Positions 48,001 through 58,108 of a DNA stretch of 64,000 nucleotides are shown one piece after another (the first letter of the stretch is position 1; each line of letters starts with the position of its first letter). Below the pieces are notes generated by a model that saw nothing but the letters and a program-made list of their open reading frames with translations, did no database searches and was not told the DNA's origin. Made by a program: the position numbers and the translations under genes. This DNA comes from Mucor racemosus (Eukaryota; Mucoromycota; Mucoromycetes; Mucorales; Mucoraceae): the NCBI GenBank assembly GCA_027405735.1, contig JAPEHQ010000012.1, forward strand, positions 1,240,001-1,304,000. The letters are read 5' to 3'.

Positions 48001-48633
48001 AGATTGGTTAATCGTAAGGAAGATATCAAAACTCTCCGTGCATTCTACCATTCAAAGAAAATGGTTAATTTAACAAGAAGTACTGAATGCAATGACAAAA
48101 GATTTCGCTCCGGTGCTGCCTCCAAAGAAAGATCTTTTTGTGTTGGTAGACGTCCACAAACGTCCCTTATAATGTTTATTGGGGATAGAGGCATTGGTAT
48201 TGGCTCGAGGCTGAAAGGCCATCTAAAATACGGAGGTAAATGGAAGCCAAAACTGCATGCTGTTTCTTCTGCTATCCATTTTACAAATGAACACAAGACA
48301 TCCCAAACTTGTATGTTTTGTTTTGGTCCACTCACACATCCCAAAAGAACTAGCAAAGATAAATCAGCAAAAAAGACAGTAAATGGTGCTTTCTGGTGCC
48401 TTAATCCAAGATGTATTTCTGTCAGATCTCACAAGCCAATTCAATCAAGAGACAAAACATCTGCTTTGGCTATTGCTGTATCTGGTCTTTCTAATTTAAT
48501 TTTTAATGAGCCATTACCGGTGTTCAATCCTAAACCCAGTCAATCCTATACTGGTATTTTCACCAAGACCAACGCTTTCTGTTCAAGAAACGAGCATGGG
48601 GACGGCAGCGGTGCTGCATCAGCGGAGGCTTGA
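45046..48633 (+). CDS. Fanzor (eukaryotic TnpB-like RNA-guided nuclease)
   Basis: Intact, intronless ORF of 1195 residues, large for the family. The C-terminal third carries the RuvC/zinc-ribbon core. RuvC-I is SGTDNGLKVMTETVAV (Asp877). The RuvC-II region reads LIMFIGDRGIGIGSRLKGH, lacking the usual Glu at Asp1047. An alternative Glu1082 lies in FTNEHKTSQTCMFC, as described for Fanzors with a rearranged catalytic site. The zinc ribbon has Cys1089, Cys1092, Cys1118 and Cys1123 (CMFC and CLNPRC). RuvC-III is SRDKTSALAI (Asp1136). The N-terminal two thirds are unrecognised, with Ser-rich, acidic and coiled-coil stretches (NQELKADIADIGQQIQNVSAL). KKREH and KRPRTS near the start are likely nuclear localisation signals. 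Fanzors cut DNA using an RNA usually encoded near the element end. Identity rests on motif order and spacing, not on a search. Confidence 0.83.
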   Translation: MSSVRKKKEQRDAFDGTQTSYPPQWNTSSGKKREHPSSSSTAAPIIKRPRTSGVSSQRLMDSFYQSMRDNITNKVNSIIGKDKKLIELKKTMSEAKRLPPGILSNAEKICNCNQGELSDYLEHHTLKRNFVHWQDYVKENFDNIVLYFSSEPSSSSGKTSHQPSQAESSSLIPSLRRELSAMDVVSEVSSISGAPTEMSDISIEKEEESMEYRTCTVSFKSILRKDVNPQIAEAFLRKVNAALYNVSDYLMDIQLVVFTLMLSMKSSQFVVAQNGDVEYKKCQGFPIESILPSDFRMKSDTKFSAPPLSSDAIKSESFCKNLKQLFQSQHIDYLHVTLFGKKGSKSTNPIFHALAESNHPLISSFSQETPRSTNELMQIALNLYKVNLKNMWSGNKLFNKILNKVIEVLLRIHLAPKREKKYQDYIESKSKEDHEKDDVSKPSRNSFHNVIRSEKYKLKKYRRKAQGKGEDNRWFVLAEKSQQRINNMHQTFRRTDRDKPFQEESGSASNDNIAPIEEIIPFNEVLEEEEMEEAESDDRDVTRRRILTLKVVTKDLMFNHYGETITDNHFKEEVPDITPAETTVCLMLSNALLPYIPSKENYGHIGFQFPFLLLANDVLRSVGYSKFVMDLCPTSSHASLNALRLDAPSIYALCSQKNEGDQMTIFDFQGYVIDSVVKARTYKDAVFNSFFDIRAINNACKSYKLTFAHNVIISPGLKSARILGNRPIKDQATNTNTNANLIDIDWDTVKDLQSRSNQELKADIADIGQQIQNVSALLKEHSRQFRRDDFSTRIKDLKIQWKNDHSKYQEIQKLKADRFNAFSALQATKQQLADLRSQQYYSRKAIQYRNKNIPSITRTEEIHNEESLGNLIFSGTDNGLKVMTETVAVGINKYKYCLNLHNRYSPLASDNDNDDLDAASDVFLPLPESYKMYAEDIDFGSGQFRKRKLMEKDKQSTEGRQVKMIETKLSKSSVYLSKNVDEIQSRLVNRKEDIKTLRAFYHSKKMVNLTRSTECNDKRFRSGAASKERSFCVGRRPQTSLIMFIGDRGIGIGSRLKGHLKYGGKWKPKLHAVSSAIHFTNEHKTSQTCMFCFGPLTHPKRTSKDKSAKKTVNGAFWCLNPRCISVRSHKPIQSRDKTSALAIAVSGLSNLIFNEPLPVFNPKPSQSYTGIFTKTNAFCSRNEHGDGSGAASAEA

Positions 48634-48713
48634 ATCTGGTAAGTTGTAGTAAAAATTGGCTAAGCTATATGGCATTTACTAATATGGTAATTATTATACT
48701 CGCAAGATTCAAG
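48629..48713 (+). ncRNA. Candidate guide-RNA region/hairpin at the right end
   Basis: CTTGAATCT at 48629-48637 overlaps the stop codon and repeats the element end in direct orientation to the left end. It faces the right end (48692-48713), so this 85-nt stretch can fold back (CTTGAATCT with AGATTCAAG, plus a few more pairs). TnpB and Fanzor guide RNAs typically come from the 3' ORF end through the right element end. Assignment as RNA is inference. Confidence 0.35.
48692..48713 (-). repeat. Right inverted end of the Fanzor element
   Basis: Reverse complement matches 44331-44352 at 21 of 22 positions. It lies 59 nt after the ORF stop codon. Confidence 0.75.
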
Positions 48714-49269
48714 TTTTCGCACATTCAGGTTGATAGATATTGGCCTGGAATCACCATTTTGACATTTTTAAGCACTCGATTAGCCTATTTTAAGTGTGGT
48801 ATGTACTTGATAGGTTGTAAAAAAAATAAGGAATGTGTTATTTTGGGCTACATATTCAAGGATTTCTATAATAATTTGGTGGTTTGGCTGAAAAAATTGC
48901 ATTATACTACATTTTTAAATGTTGGCATTATGGATAATGTTTTTGGATATCTACTTCATAATTCAAATAAGCATAATATATCTATAGGCAGCTTACTGCA
49001 TTTACAGTATTATAATATTTCCAATATATGTTTATATACCACAAAATCTTGCCTTGGAGAAATATACTTACTCATCAGGAATTTGAATTGTAAATTTCTC
49101 CTAGATTAATTTGGGAATAATGAGGCGCAGAATTGCTACACTAAAACAGGTCAACTGATACACAGAAAGTCTGAACTTGTTTTCATATGCAATCTTACAT
49201 CTCACTTCTTTTTTTATTTATTTTATTAATCCTTATTGTTTAAAATGAAAATCAGAATAGAACGCTGGG
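48714..49269. other. Flank between Fanzor element and membrane-protein gene
   Basis: Contains the promoter and perhaps a first exon of the next gene. A possible start exon ATGAGGCGCAGAATTGC at about 49121 is not well supported because its donor would be weak. A 159-codon frame (48630-49109) starting inside the element is AT-rich and lacks protein-like composition. Confidence 0.4.
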
Positions 49270-50263
49270 ATGGAAGCTGTATATGTCCCTGGAAATCGAT
49301 TTTCATTGTAGGAACAGATTGGGCTTTTCTACCAATTTCCGGAAGTATGTCTTTTTTGAAACATTAGATTGATTAGTGAATTTTTCTTGCATAAACAAAA
49401 CATAGTAAGACTTGATGATTTTAGACAAGAAATCTACTGCCCGCAAATTGTAGTCGTTCAGGTATAAATGCCTACTAACTGGCATTGCATTCGTCGAGAA
49501 AATGCTGAACAACATTTATACAATTAGGAAGCGCTCATGGTGACAGAAACATCACTGTCTATGGTGCTTTTGATTTATGGGCTGTTCCTGGACAAACCCA
49601 ATAAAATACCTTACATAGGTTTGTTTTCAGCCTTGTTTGTCCTGATATTCAGAGTAGCCTCTGTTGGTTTTGTTTCTAGTACAGAGACACTAGGATTAGG
49701 TAACTAATCAACTTTGTACGTTAGAACATCAATATAACCAATAAGCATTAGATGAGTTATATAAAAGTTCAATGTGGGCACACTTGGCAGAAAATATTGC
49801 GCTTATTGTGCATATACTGATGTGGGCATTACTATGTGAATTTAACATTACAATTGACACACAAGCATGGCGTCGATTCAGGGGCAAATTTTGTTCAAAA
49901 ACCAAAACAAACGCTGAAGAGCAGCAGAAAAAAGCACCTTCAAGTGAAGCAGCTAGTATCACAAGTAGTCTCCCTTCTTATCGCTCTGAAGTTTTACCTT
50001 CCTACACAAATAATGCAATACAAATGAATTTACCACCACTATACGAAGAAGAATATTCTGATGATGACAGCCAAAACCGGCGCAATTTAGCATATCCAAC
50101 ACCCGCTTACTTTGGACAACATAGGGTTGTATGGAATACATTTATAACTATTAGTACAGAGGGTAGCGATCTTACTGAAGATGTAGCAGAGTCTGTTGTA
50201 TTTGATACATCAAACGAGACAAGTAGATCAAGAAATTCCAAGAGCAGATGCATTATTCAATGA
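49270..50263 (+). CDS. Unrecognised membrane protein with C-terminal CaaX box
   Basis: Exons supported are 49270-49307, 49368-49461, 49528-49699 and 49752-50263; phases agree, and introns are 60, 66 and 52 nt. The joined product begins MEAVYVPGNRFSLLISEFF and continues with HKQNIVRLDDFRQEIYCP. Two hydrophobic helices follow (VTETSLSMVLLIYGLF and GLFSALFVLIFRVASVGFV), then a third (AENIALIVHILMWALLCEF). The C-terminal half is hydrophilic with PSYRSEVLPSYTNN and PPLYEEEY motifs that could bind WW or sorting adaptors. It ends SRCIIQ, a CaaX box predicting prenylation. An in-frame stop precedes the ATG, but an upstream exon joined at the TAG acceptor before 49261 is possible, so the N-terminus is provisional. 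No family recognised. Confidence 0.62.
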
Positions 50264-51602
50264 AAAACTAGGAATCCAGTACAGGATATCCCCAATGAAT
50301 TATGAAACCGCAAGAGCTTCTACGTGAGATTTACGTAGCTAGATTCCCAGTGCTTATATTGCAATGAGAAAGCACGCATGTTATAATGCTATTATGTATA
50401 TTTTATTTGATTGTTAAAGCAAATAAATTATAGAACCAATTTTTTTACTGATTTAAAATCATTGATTTATGTGGCGTCCGTTTAAAAACTTCAAGTTTTT
50501 TTTGTTTATAACATGCCTAAATAAGGTACAATTATTTGTATGTTGTAAGGAAAAAAATTGAATAGTAGAGAAAATATGTTTAAGAAATGTTTATTATGAA
50601 AGCTGATCGATTTGGATCAGAAGAAATATCATTTAAAATTATTTGGATTTGGATTTTTTTAAATTTCAATACAAGAATTACGACCTTAAAATATTCTTTT
50701 TGTGATGCAACCGACGAAAACAAATAGATTTGACATTTTTTGTGTATGATAGTTAATAAAACAAAGTTGTGGATTAGACTTATATCGAATATGCGTATAT
50801 CTAAAATGACTTGAAAAGCACAATTACCTTAATATGCGTTTCCGATCTTGAGGTTTTCTAGGGTTGACACGCCTAATTCAGGTACAACAAGCGCTTTTAT
50901 TTTTTGGTTGCCGAGGATTGTTATGCATAAAATTTTATTGTAATGTGTATATATAGGCGATGATCTCTGATTACATAATGAATGGTATTTCTCCTGCATC
51001 AAACTTGTATAATGAAATATAACAAGCACCTTTAGTATGGTGCACATTGTTTGAATTGATTGACGATTTTATATTATTCATTATTCAACAAAAAGCTTAC
51101 AATTAACAATTATTTCAGACATTTTAATACACATACGATACGAGTATATACGAGCAGAATATATGTAATTTATCAAAGTAAATATAGATCATAACAGGGA
51201 CTAGTCATCGTTATTTTATGAGAAGGTGGGGGTGCATTTACATTGCTTCTTTACATGAACTATTATTTGACTATTTACACGATAATTCTCAATTATATAT
51301 AAAAATTAGGTAGAAAAAAAGACAATTGATTTATTTAAAAGAGAAAAAGCGAGAAAAGAGAGACAGGAATATACAAAAAAAAAAGGGAATTAAAAAGAAA
51401 TTATGTAATAACGAGCGTAAGGGGGAATAGGATATATAATATACAGGACAAGAATTACAAACTTATTCAAGAGGATAAGATTAGTACTAGAAGGTGCGCA
51501 TGAATTAACATGCACATCCTTTTTTTTAAGGCTGTGAGAGTGTTATTTTTTCCGTGTGATGTACAAAATAGGTAATATTGAATAGGTCATTTTTGTTTCT
51601 TT
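50264..51602. other. Intergenic, 1.3 kb
   Basis: 3' flanks of two convergent genes. AT-rich, with short A and T runs; no gene or RNA feature seen. Confidence 0.5.
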
Positions 51603-52010
51603 TTAACGAGCAGCTTGAATAGTAAACTTGGGAGAAGCATTACCAGAGTTACCCATAAGTACAATGATATAAGAAGTTTTGGTTTCGAGATCAGCAGGCA
51701 AAGTAATAGTTTGAGAACCGGCATTTAAAGCGAAATCCTTTGCAAGATCACCAAACTTGAGATGTTCGTTATAGGGATCATTGTTTTCGAGATAACCCAA
51801 CTTGATTGTACCTTTGTAACCATCGGGAATAGGGACTTGACCAGTACCATCATAAAAAGTGGTCTCCCACTTTACAACGTAAGATTGGCCAGCTCTCCAT
51901 TTGGTACCTGAATTAGGTGTGGTAATCTTGGGATTGATGACAAGAGAACTTGCCATTGATAAGAGGAAAGCAAAAAGGAATAAAACGGTGGTTGTAGTCT
52001 TGTTGAACAT
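51603..52010 (-). CDS. Secreted Kre9/Knh1-like Ig-fold protein
   Basis: Predicted 135-residue secreted protein, intronless. A signal peptide (TTTTVLFLFAFLLSMASS) precedes a single Ser-Thr-rich/Kre9-Knh1-type N-terminal domain: ITTPNSGTKWRAGQSYVVKWET, GTIKLGYLEN, LNAGSQTITLPADLETKTSYIIVLMGNSGNASPKFTI. The pattern of W-x-x-G then V-x-W and a closing SPxFTI is typical of this beta-sandwich (PF10342-like). Family members are GPI-anchored or wall-associated and bear on beta-1,6-glucan; this one stops right after the domain with no GPI tail, so it is probably secreted. The long 5' leader contains A/T repeats. The first in-frame ATG lies further upstream, but only the 52010 start gives a proper signal peptide. 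Confidence 0.82.
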   Translation of the reverse strand: MFNKTTTTVLFLFAFLLSMASSLVINPKITTPNSGTKWRAGQSYVVKWETTFYDGTGQVPIPDGYKGTIKLGYLENNDPYNEHLKFGDLAKDFALNAGSQTITLPADLETKTSYIIVLMGNSGNASPKFTIQAAR

Positions 52011-54649
52011 TTTTAAGAAAAATTTGTTGTTATTATTATTAGAATATATAATAAAGATAATAATAAAAAAAAAGAAAGGAAAATGTGAATTTTCCCTCTT
52101 ATTTATATGCGAAAAAAAAAAAGGTACGTGCATGAATAAAAATGGAAAAATCCTTTAGCCCAAATAATAATACTATGATGATGATTATTTTGAAACCACT
52201 GCAAACATATTTTTCAGTCAGTCGTAAAACCTTATATTTATTTTAATCTTTTGGGTTATTGCTGCTAAATTTAAAAAACAACGCTTTTCCCTTTATATTA
52301 TCATTTCTATTTTATTTCACAGACGGAATAATTCAATCAGTTCATTCAGTTTACAAAAAAAGTTCTTTTTTCGGTCAAGTAATGTTAATAAAAAAATAAT
52401 AAAGAACATTTTCTGGGGCTATAATTTATTAAAGGGTTGCATAAATTTCGAGTGGATAAGCTACTCTGCTAGTAATATAAGCAAGAATTACTTTTGGGGT
52501 TTTACTGATCTATCAAGATTCAAAATCCCATCCCCTGTGTGTGTGTGTATGTGTGTGTGTGTGTTGAGTTTCTCCCTTTTGTTTTCCTCAGCCCAAAAAA
52601 ATAAACATTGAAAATATACAGCTAGTCGACAACAACAAGCCCAAAAGAGGCTGATAAACAGCATATTTGACAATATTCTGCTTAGTTTCTTGAAACATTT
52701 ATCCCTTCTTCCTTATTTTTTTTTCTATCTTTCTAATAGTCTTGAATTAAGGGGGAGATGAATTTTGAGTAAAAGGGTGATCTTACATCACCAATAAAAT
52801 GGCGCAAAGACACACGAAACTTTCTTACTGACAATTAGTGAGTTAATGAAGCCTCCTAAATGAATTATGTGAATTCTCTTACTACTCTAGTACATTTCCC
52901 TCCTTTATATTCAAGTAATTATTAAATCATATTGCCACTATTTGCCGTCATTTTTTGTATGCATATTTACATTAAATGGAATATTCAGGATTAAATGGTT
53001 AAACCTTAAGGCTTTTTTTTTTTTTTTTTTTCTTTGATTCATGCGGAAAAGATGAAATTTCCTGCAATTAAATTAAACTTTTTGACATTTGATAAAAAAC
53101 CATGAAAACTTTACATCTTGATTATTAACAATGGCCTATAGAGAATTTGCTATAATGAAAAAAAGACAGAGGACATCGTATATAGATGCATATATTGTTT
53201 ACGAACAAAACGTATAAAATTAAATGTATTCAACCAACATGTACATGATGTAGAATGACCATTTTATGTTGTACAAGCACACAAACGCACGCACATTATT
53301 GAAAAAGTTCTTTCGAGCATTTCTACATGATAATTAATTATTACCTTATACTGCGATATATAAATGCATGAATTTTTCCATCATTTATTCTACACGAAAT
53401 ACAATGTTGTCGATTGACATCTAAAATGGATCACCATTTTGATTTTCATTCATAAAAGATGTTGTCATTATGCTGTGCATTTTTGGTCATAAAATTCCCT
53501 AATTGAATCTCATGATATCTTTACAGGATGCACTAAATAGAAAACTTTTATTTGTCTCTATGGGCTGAAATTAAGTCCATATTCATATATTACATATGTA
53601 TATATTACATGACGTTGTCAGAACTACTATAGTGGTCAGTTACAAAACTGACCCCAAGTTTCATGGCGCTTATTGTTTAGATTACAAACAGCCACATTCT
53701 AGAACGTTGATTGTGACATGACTGAGTTTAATCATGACAGAATGATCGACTAATGGTGCGAATAAAATTAATTGGGCTATATCTTATCATGGCATGGATA
53801 TTTCATTATGGATTGGCTTGGCAACAAAAAGTAGCATTCTTTATAGTGTAACAATTTGATTTTTTTGTTTAAAAATTATTCGGTCATGGGAATAATAAAA
53901 CTGTAATACAGGAGGTATACCAAAACCATTGAAATTGGATCTAGTGTTTTCAAATGTGATTATTATTGTATAAAAACAAACAAATCTTTGGAAATAGAGA
54001 CATTTACGCCATCAAGTATCTGCATACTGTAAAACTAAGCCCTAGTATATGAATCCCTTGCTACGTTTCGTAAAATAGACCATTCTCGGCTATGTAATAT
54101 ATATATATATGCATTCGGACCAAGACCAGGCTATATAGGATTTAAATTTATTGAGCACTGGATTCATAGTAGCTATAATATTTATCACAGAGTTTAGCTT
54201 TACTGCACAATTTTAAGTTGAAGAATTTTCCGTACTATCAAAGTAGAAGTTCCTCATTTAAATGCTTCATAACTTTTCCAATATGAATATTAACTTATGA
54301 TACAGTTAAATTTTCAATTGGGATATATGAAAATGATATAATAATACTCTAATTGGAAGACGTAGAGGAATCTAAATTACTACCATAATATTCCTCAGAC
54401 ATGACATATAGAATGTACTTGCATAACGAACAAATATGGTTTAAAAAGCAGACATTCTAGGCTTGTTAGATTATTTAAATAATGGTTTAAATGACGTAAA
54501 CTAAAATCAATTACAAATGTATATTTGAAAAACTACATATTCAATGCATATTTTTATCTAATCTATTTGGAACAATATTAACTTGCTTTGATATATTTAG
54601 AAAAAGTTATGCTCATAAGTTAAAATGGGCTTTGATATTTTTTTTGTAG
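52011..54649. other. Gene-poor region, 2.6 kb
   Basis: No gene supported. Contains a GT microsatellite (about 52538-52563), a T18-19 run near 53013-53031 and small A/T repeats. Nothing with coding composition on either strand. Confidence 0.55.
52538..52563. repeat. GT microsatellite
   Basis: About a dozen GT units with one AT interruption. A similar pure GT run lies at about 58042-58061 just beyond the SCAP 3' end. Confidence 0.8.
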
Positions 54650-56560
54650 TGCTCGAGCAGAATTTAAATTTTCATAGTTTTCAATCTTCAAAATCCAGGC
54701 GTGCCCTCTTTTCTATAACTAACTTTATACGAAATACTTTTTAGAGTACTTTTTAGACACTGCTAAACAGATATGAATTGGTCACATTATGCTACCTATT
54801 CCTGAATTTATTCTATATCTCACGAAAAACTCAAAAACACGTAAAATTCACTGCTTTTCCCCTGAAAACTGGGTCTCACTTTTCATTCCTTCTCTTCTTT
54901 TTTTTTCACTAAATAACACCAAGAAAAAATTATATGCTAATGTACCTGAAATGTGCAGCTTTAATCTAAAAACAAGTATCCAAAAATATCCTACTTTTTG
55001 CAGGTGGTATTAATTTTTCAATGCTAATGTTTCAGATTTTTACGCGTATTTAATTGCTAAAAATCAAAAAACTTTGAAGCTCCATATCTCCAAGAAAAAT
55101 TAAGCTACACTAACACTTTTTAATAATAAAACTTACTTGTTTTAAGGTACTTTTTAACATATTTCAGTATAAAAAAATTCTGAACACTTTTATTTTTTTT
55201 TTTTCATTTTTTTGACATTTTTGCAGTAGATTTCAAAATATTCGTTAAATTGAGCAATGCTTTTATTATCTTCATATCATCAAGCTCGTTGAGCTCTCTC
55301 AGATCCAATTTAGAGTTTTTCAAAATACTGATTTTTCGTGGAGATACCCTCAAAAATGTGTACAAAAAGGTACCTCCATTTCTGGCGTCCATTTTCCCCT
55401 TGTATACCCTCATCCCAAATTCTGAAACAGAAACAAATTTTGACAAAAATGTTGTTTCCTCTACAAATAATGCAGCTACAATATTTTGCAATAGCTCTAT
55501 CGATAGATAATTTTTTTGCACATCATTTCAGTATATTATATTTTAAACATGCTTATAAAAATTGATTTGTATCTTCAAAAAACCTCCAAAATTTCAGTTG
55601 CATTTTGCGCACAATTTTACGTGAAACAGTTTTTCAAATTTTATATAGATGGATGTAAAATTTAAAACTGTACAAAAACCATTTAATACGCTAGGTCTAC
55701 TTACTTTGCAGTTCATGAGCATTTAAACAATTTTGTTTTTTTAAACATTTTTCATTCATTTTTTCGAATAAATTTTGGAACGCCGTTAGTATAGGGTTTA
55801 AGCTGTGATAAGAACTACTATTTTGATTATCTCGACGAAAACTCATTATTTTTTGATGAAACAAAAAATACAGAGTAGCTTCAAGTCGGACCTATCTTGT
55901 GAATACAAAAAATTAGCATCTCAATTTTAGGTTTTAATTTTTGCAATCAATTTTCGGTCAATGTCAAGTCAATGTCAGGTCAATGTCAGGTGGATGCTCG
56001 TATAATCTAGTATTAGTTCTTCTATTTTCGGAAAGACATCAATGGCCCATAAATGAAGATACATTTTATTTGAATATTTGACTTAATTTGACTCAATATT
56101 GGGCGAAAGAATTCGAAAATCATCTGAAAACGAACTGAAACCATCTGAAACCATGCAGAATAATTTTTCAAAGGTAAATGTATGGAACTATCCAAATAAA
56201 AATGTGTCGTTTTATTATAAGTTTATATAGGAGGTTTTTATGCTAATTGGATAAGTGTATTAAATTTGAGTAATAATAATATTGATCCACATGAACTGAA
56301 AATTTCAAAATATATATCACAACTGTAACGGTATATATGATATCTAGAATCAATTATTTAGCATCTATTGACTTGCCCACTTTTTCCGAGTGGGTAACGA
56401 CTTGGCAAATCATTTCAACTTAGAAATACCCAAAAAAACACCCCAGCATACAGTATATGGTAGTGCCAACCACTGAAATTAAGCGATAAACATTCTTTTA
56501 ATGCATAATCAAAGTTGTATATAATACCGTGTTCTAATTTAATGCCTTCTCAAAATTACA
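54650..56560 (-). repeat. Interspersed repeat, copy 3 (diverged)
   Basis: Same orientation as copy 2. It aligns along its whole length with gaps: 54690-55000 with 25815-26090, 55000-55990 with 26090-27100, 55990-56110 with copy 1 (reverse of 16560-16690), and 56455-56550 with 27305-27400. Overall similarity looks roughly 80-90 percent by eye, but the 66-nt block at 55350-55415 is identical to the other two copies. The minus-strand frame 55204-55521 is a shortened homolog of the ORFs in copies 1 and 2. Edges approximate. Confidence 0.72.
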
Positions 56561-58108
56561 ATTGGAGATGACCCTACTCAATGTCTATTTGGAATATTTT
56601 TCAATTGGGATTTGAAAATGAGAGCTACTGCTACAGTATATGTGGAACCAGAGTGGATTTTCGTTTATAAAAATGATACCACCGTAGATAAAACATTCTC
56701 TATATTATGCTAGGCAGCAAAAAAAAATATGATATAGGGTTGAATTTTAATGGAGTATGGTTGCTTTATGATGGACCTTGAGACTTTGGAGTATCGAAAA
56801 ATCTGAGGCAGTTTTACTTTCTTTTTTGGCATTTTCCAATTTTATTTTGTAGATTCCAGAATAACCATTATATTGGATCTCATATCCTACATGCTCAAAT
56901 TATCACGCTGATCCATGTCTGTCTACGTAAAGTGAGTTTTCCAATCTTTCCCAATTTTTGATAGAGAAACAAAGAAAATGGCCTGAAAAAGTTGGTGGTG
57001 AATTCCAGACAATCTTCATGAGCATTCTCGCAAGATGAAAAGTCAGTATTTTATGGAAAATAAAAAAACATGCAGATATATTTCAACAAGCTTTATTGTA
57101 TATATACTAGAGATTGAATTGGTTGAAAACCCACAATGGCAGGGTTCATATCTTTTGTATAATCTTTTAACTATGCGCATTAAAATGGACATTTAGGAGA
57201 GCAGTTTACTGGTTGCCATCACTGATAGGCGAAAAATAAATTATGAGTAGTTAATCAATCTTATTTGGTAGGCTAAAATTGAATTGAATAAATATTCATT
57301 CGTAAAATCAAGTAAGATGGCCTGATATAATATTGTATGTTTCAACTTTTTTTACAATATCATCTAAATAAAAATAAGGTATATAGACGCACCTGTAAAA
57401 GGAACGTGTGGACTACATGTTACAGAGTGCACTTGACTTGTGCCAAAAGAAGCTAATGCATTGTTGTTATATTATTGATTTTGCTATCCCATCAATAATA
57501 TCTACAATACATATAATACTAAGCTCTAATTAGTTTTCTTCTTTATTAGTCTGGATATACGTACAGAAAGTGATATGTTAGATATATTGATTCAATTAAT
57601 AAAGACATTAAAACATGCTCATTGATTAGTTTTATGGTAACATACCATGGCTCATACAATGCTTCATTTGTACATAGATCTAGCACCTTTAAAAACTAAA
57701 AAAAGATTGTTACACCGGTAGTATTGAAGAAAGAGTATAAAATAACCATTCGAAAAATTATGATATGATTTTTTTTAACGGGCAGTGTTTATAAATGATA
57801 ATCTACTTTTTTTTTTCGTCCCTCATTGATTCTTTTCTTCCTCTTTTAATACACTTTATACATGTAGTTTTTATTCGATGAAATAAATTTATAAATTTAT
57901 TTTATAACTGTATTGAAGAAAAAAAAAATTGGAAAAAAAAAACTATATATAAATAATATGTATAACCAAGTATTTATTTCAAATACAAAGCAATCAAATA
58001 AATGTTACGAAGAAAGGGTATGCAATTGATCTTTTTCTTTTTGTGTGTGTGTGTGTGTGTTAAAAAGGGAGAAGAGAGAGGGAAAGAGAGAAATACTAAT
58101 ATACAATT
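56561..58108. other. Intergenic, 1.5 kb
   Basis: No gene seen. Includes the 3' flank of SCAP with A and T runs (about 57900-57945) and a GT microsatellite (58042-58061). Confidence 0.5.

Larger units (their letters stand above)
44331..48713 (+). mobile_element. Fanzor-encoding mobile element with inverted ends
   Basis: About 4.4 kb bounded by a 22-nt inverted repeat with one mismatch: left 44331-44352, beginning CTTGAATCTTGC, and right 48692-48713, ending GCAAGATTCAAG. The single ORF (45046-48633) is a Fanzor/TnpB-like nuclease. No transposase or recombinase lies between the ends, so movement would need help in trans. The right end sits only 80 nt after the stop codon, while the left end is 693 nt before the ATG. 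No clear target-site duplication was seen, which fits IS607-like or other non-duplicating insertion but also leaves the exact edges open. Outside the left end, ATTCAAG (44319-44325) faces the end in inverted orientation. Confidence 0.78.

Noticed and set aside
48630..49109. 159-codon plus-strand frame starting at the Fanzor stop codon
   Set aside because: It overlaps the element end, is Ile/Tyr/Asn-heavy as expected from AT-rich DNA, and shows no domain or splice context.
49257..49344. Alternative first exon MKIRIERWDG... for the CaaX membrane protein
   Set aside because: Joining it to the next exon needs a 23-nt intron or leaves a stop; the ATG at 49270 with a 60-nt intron fits all phases.
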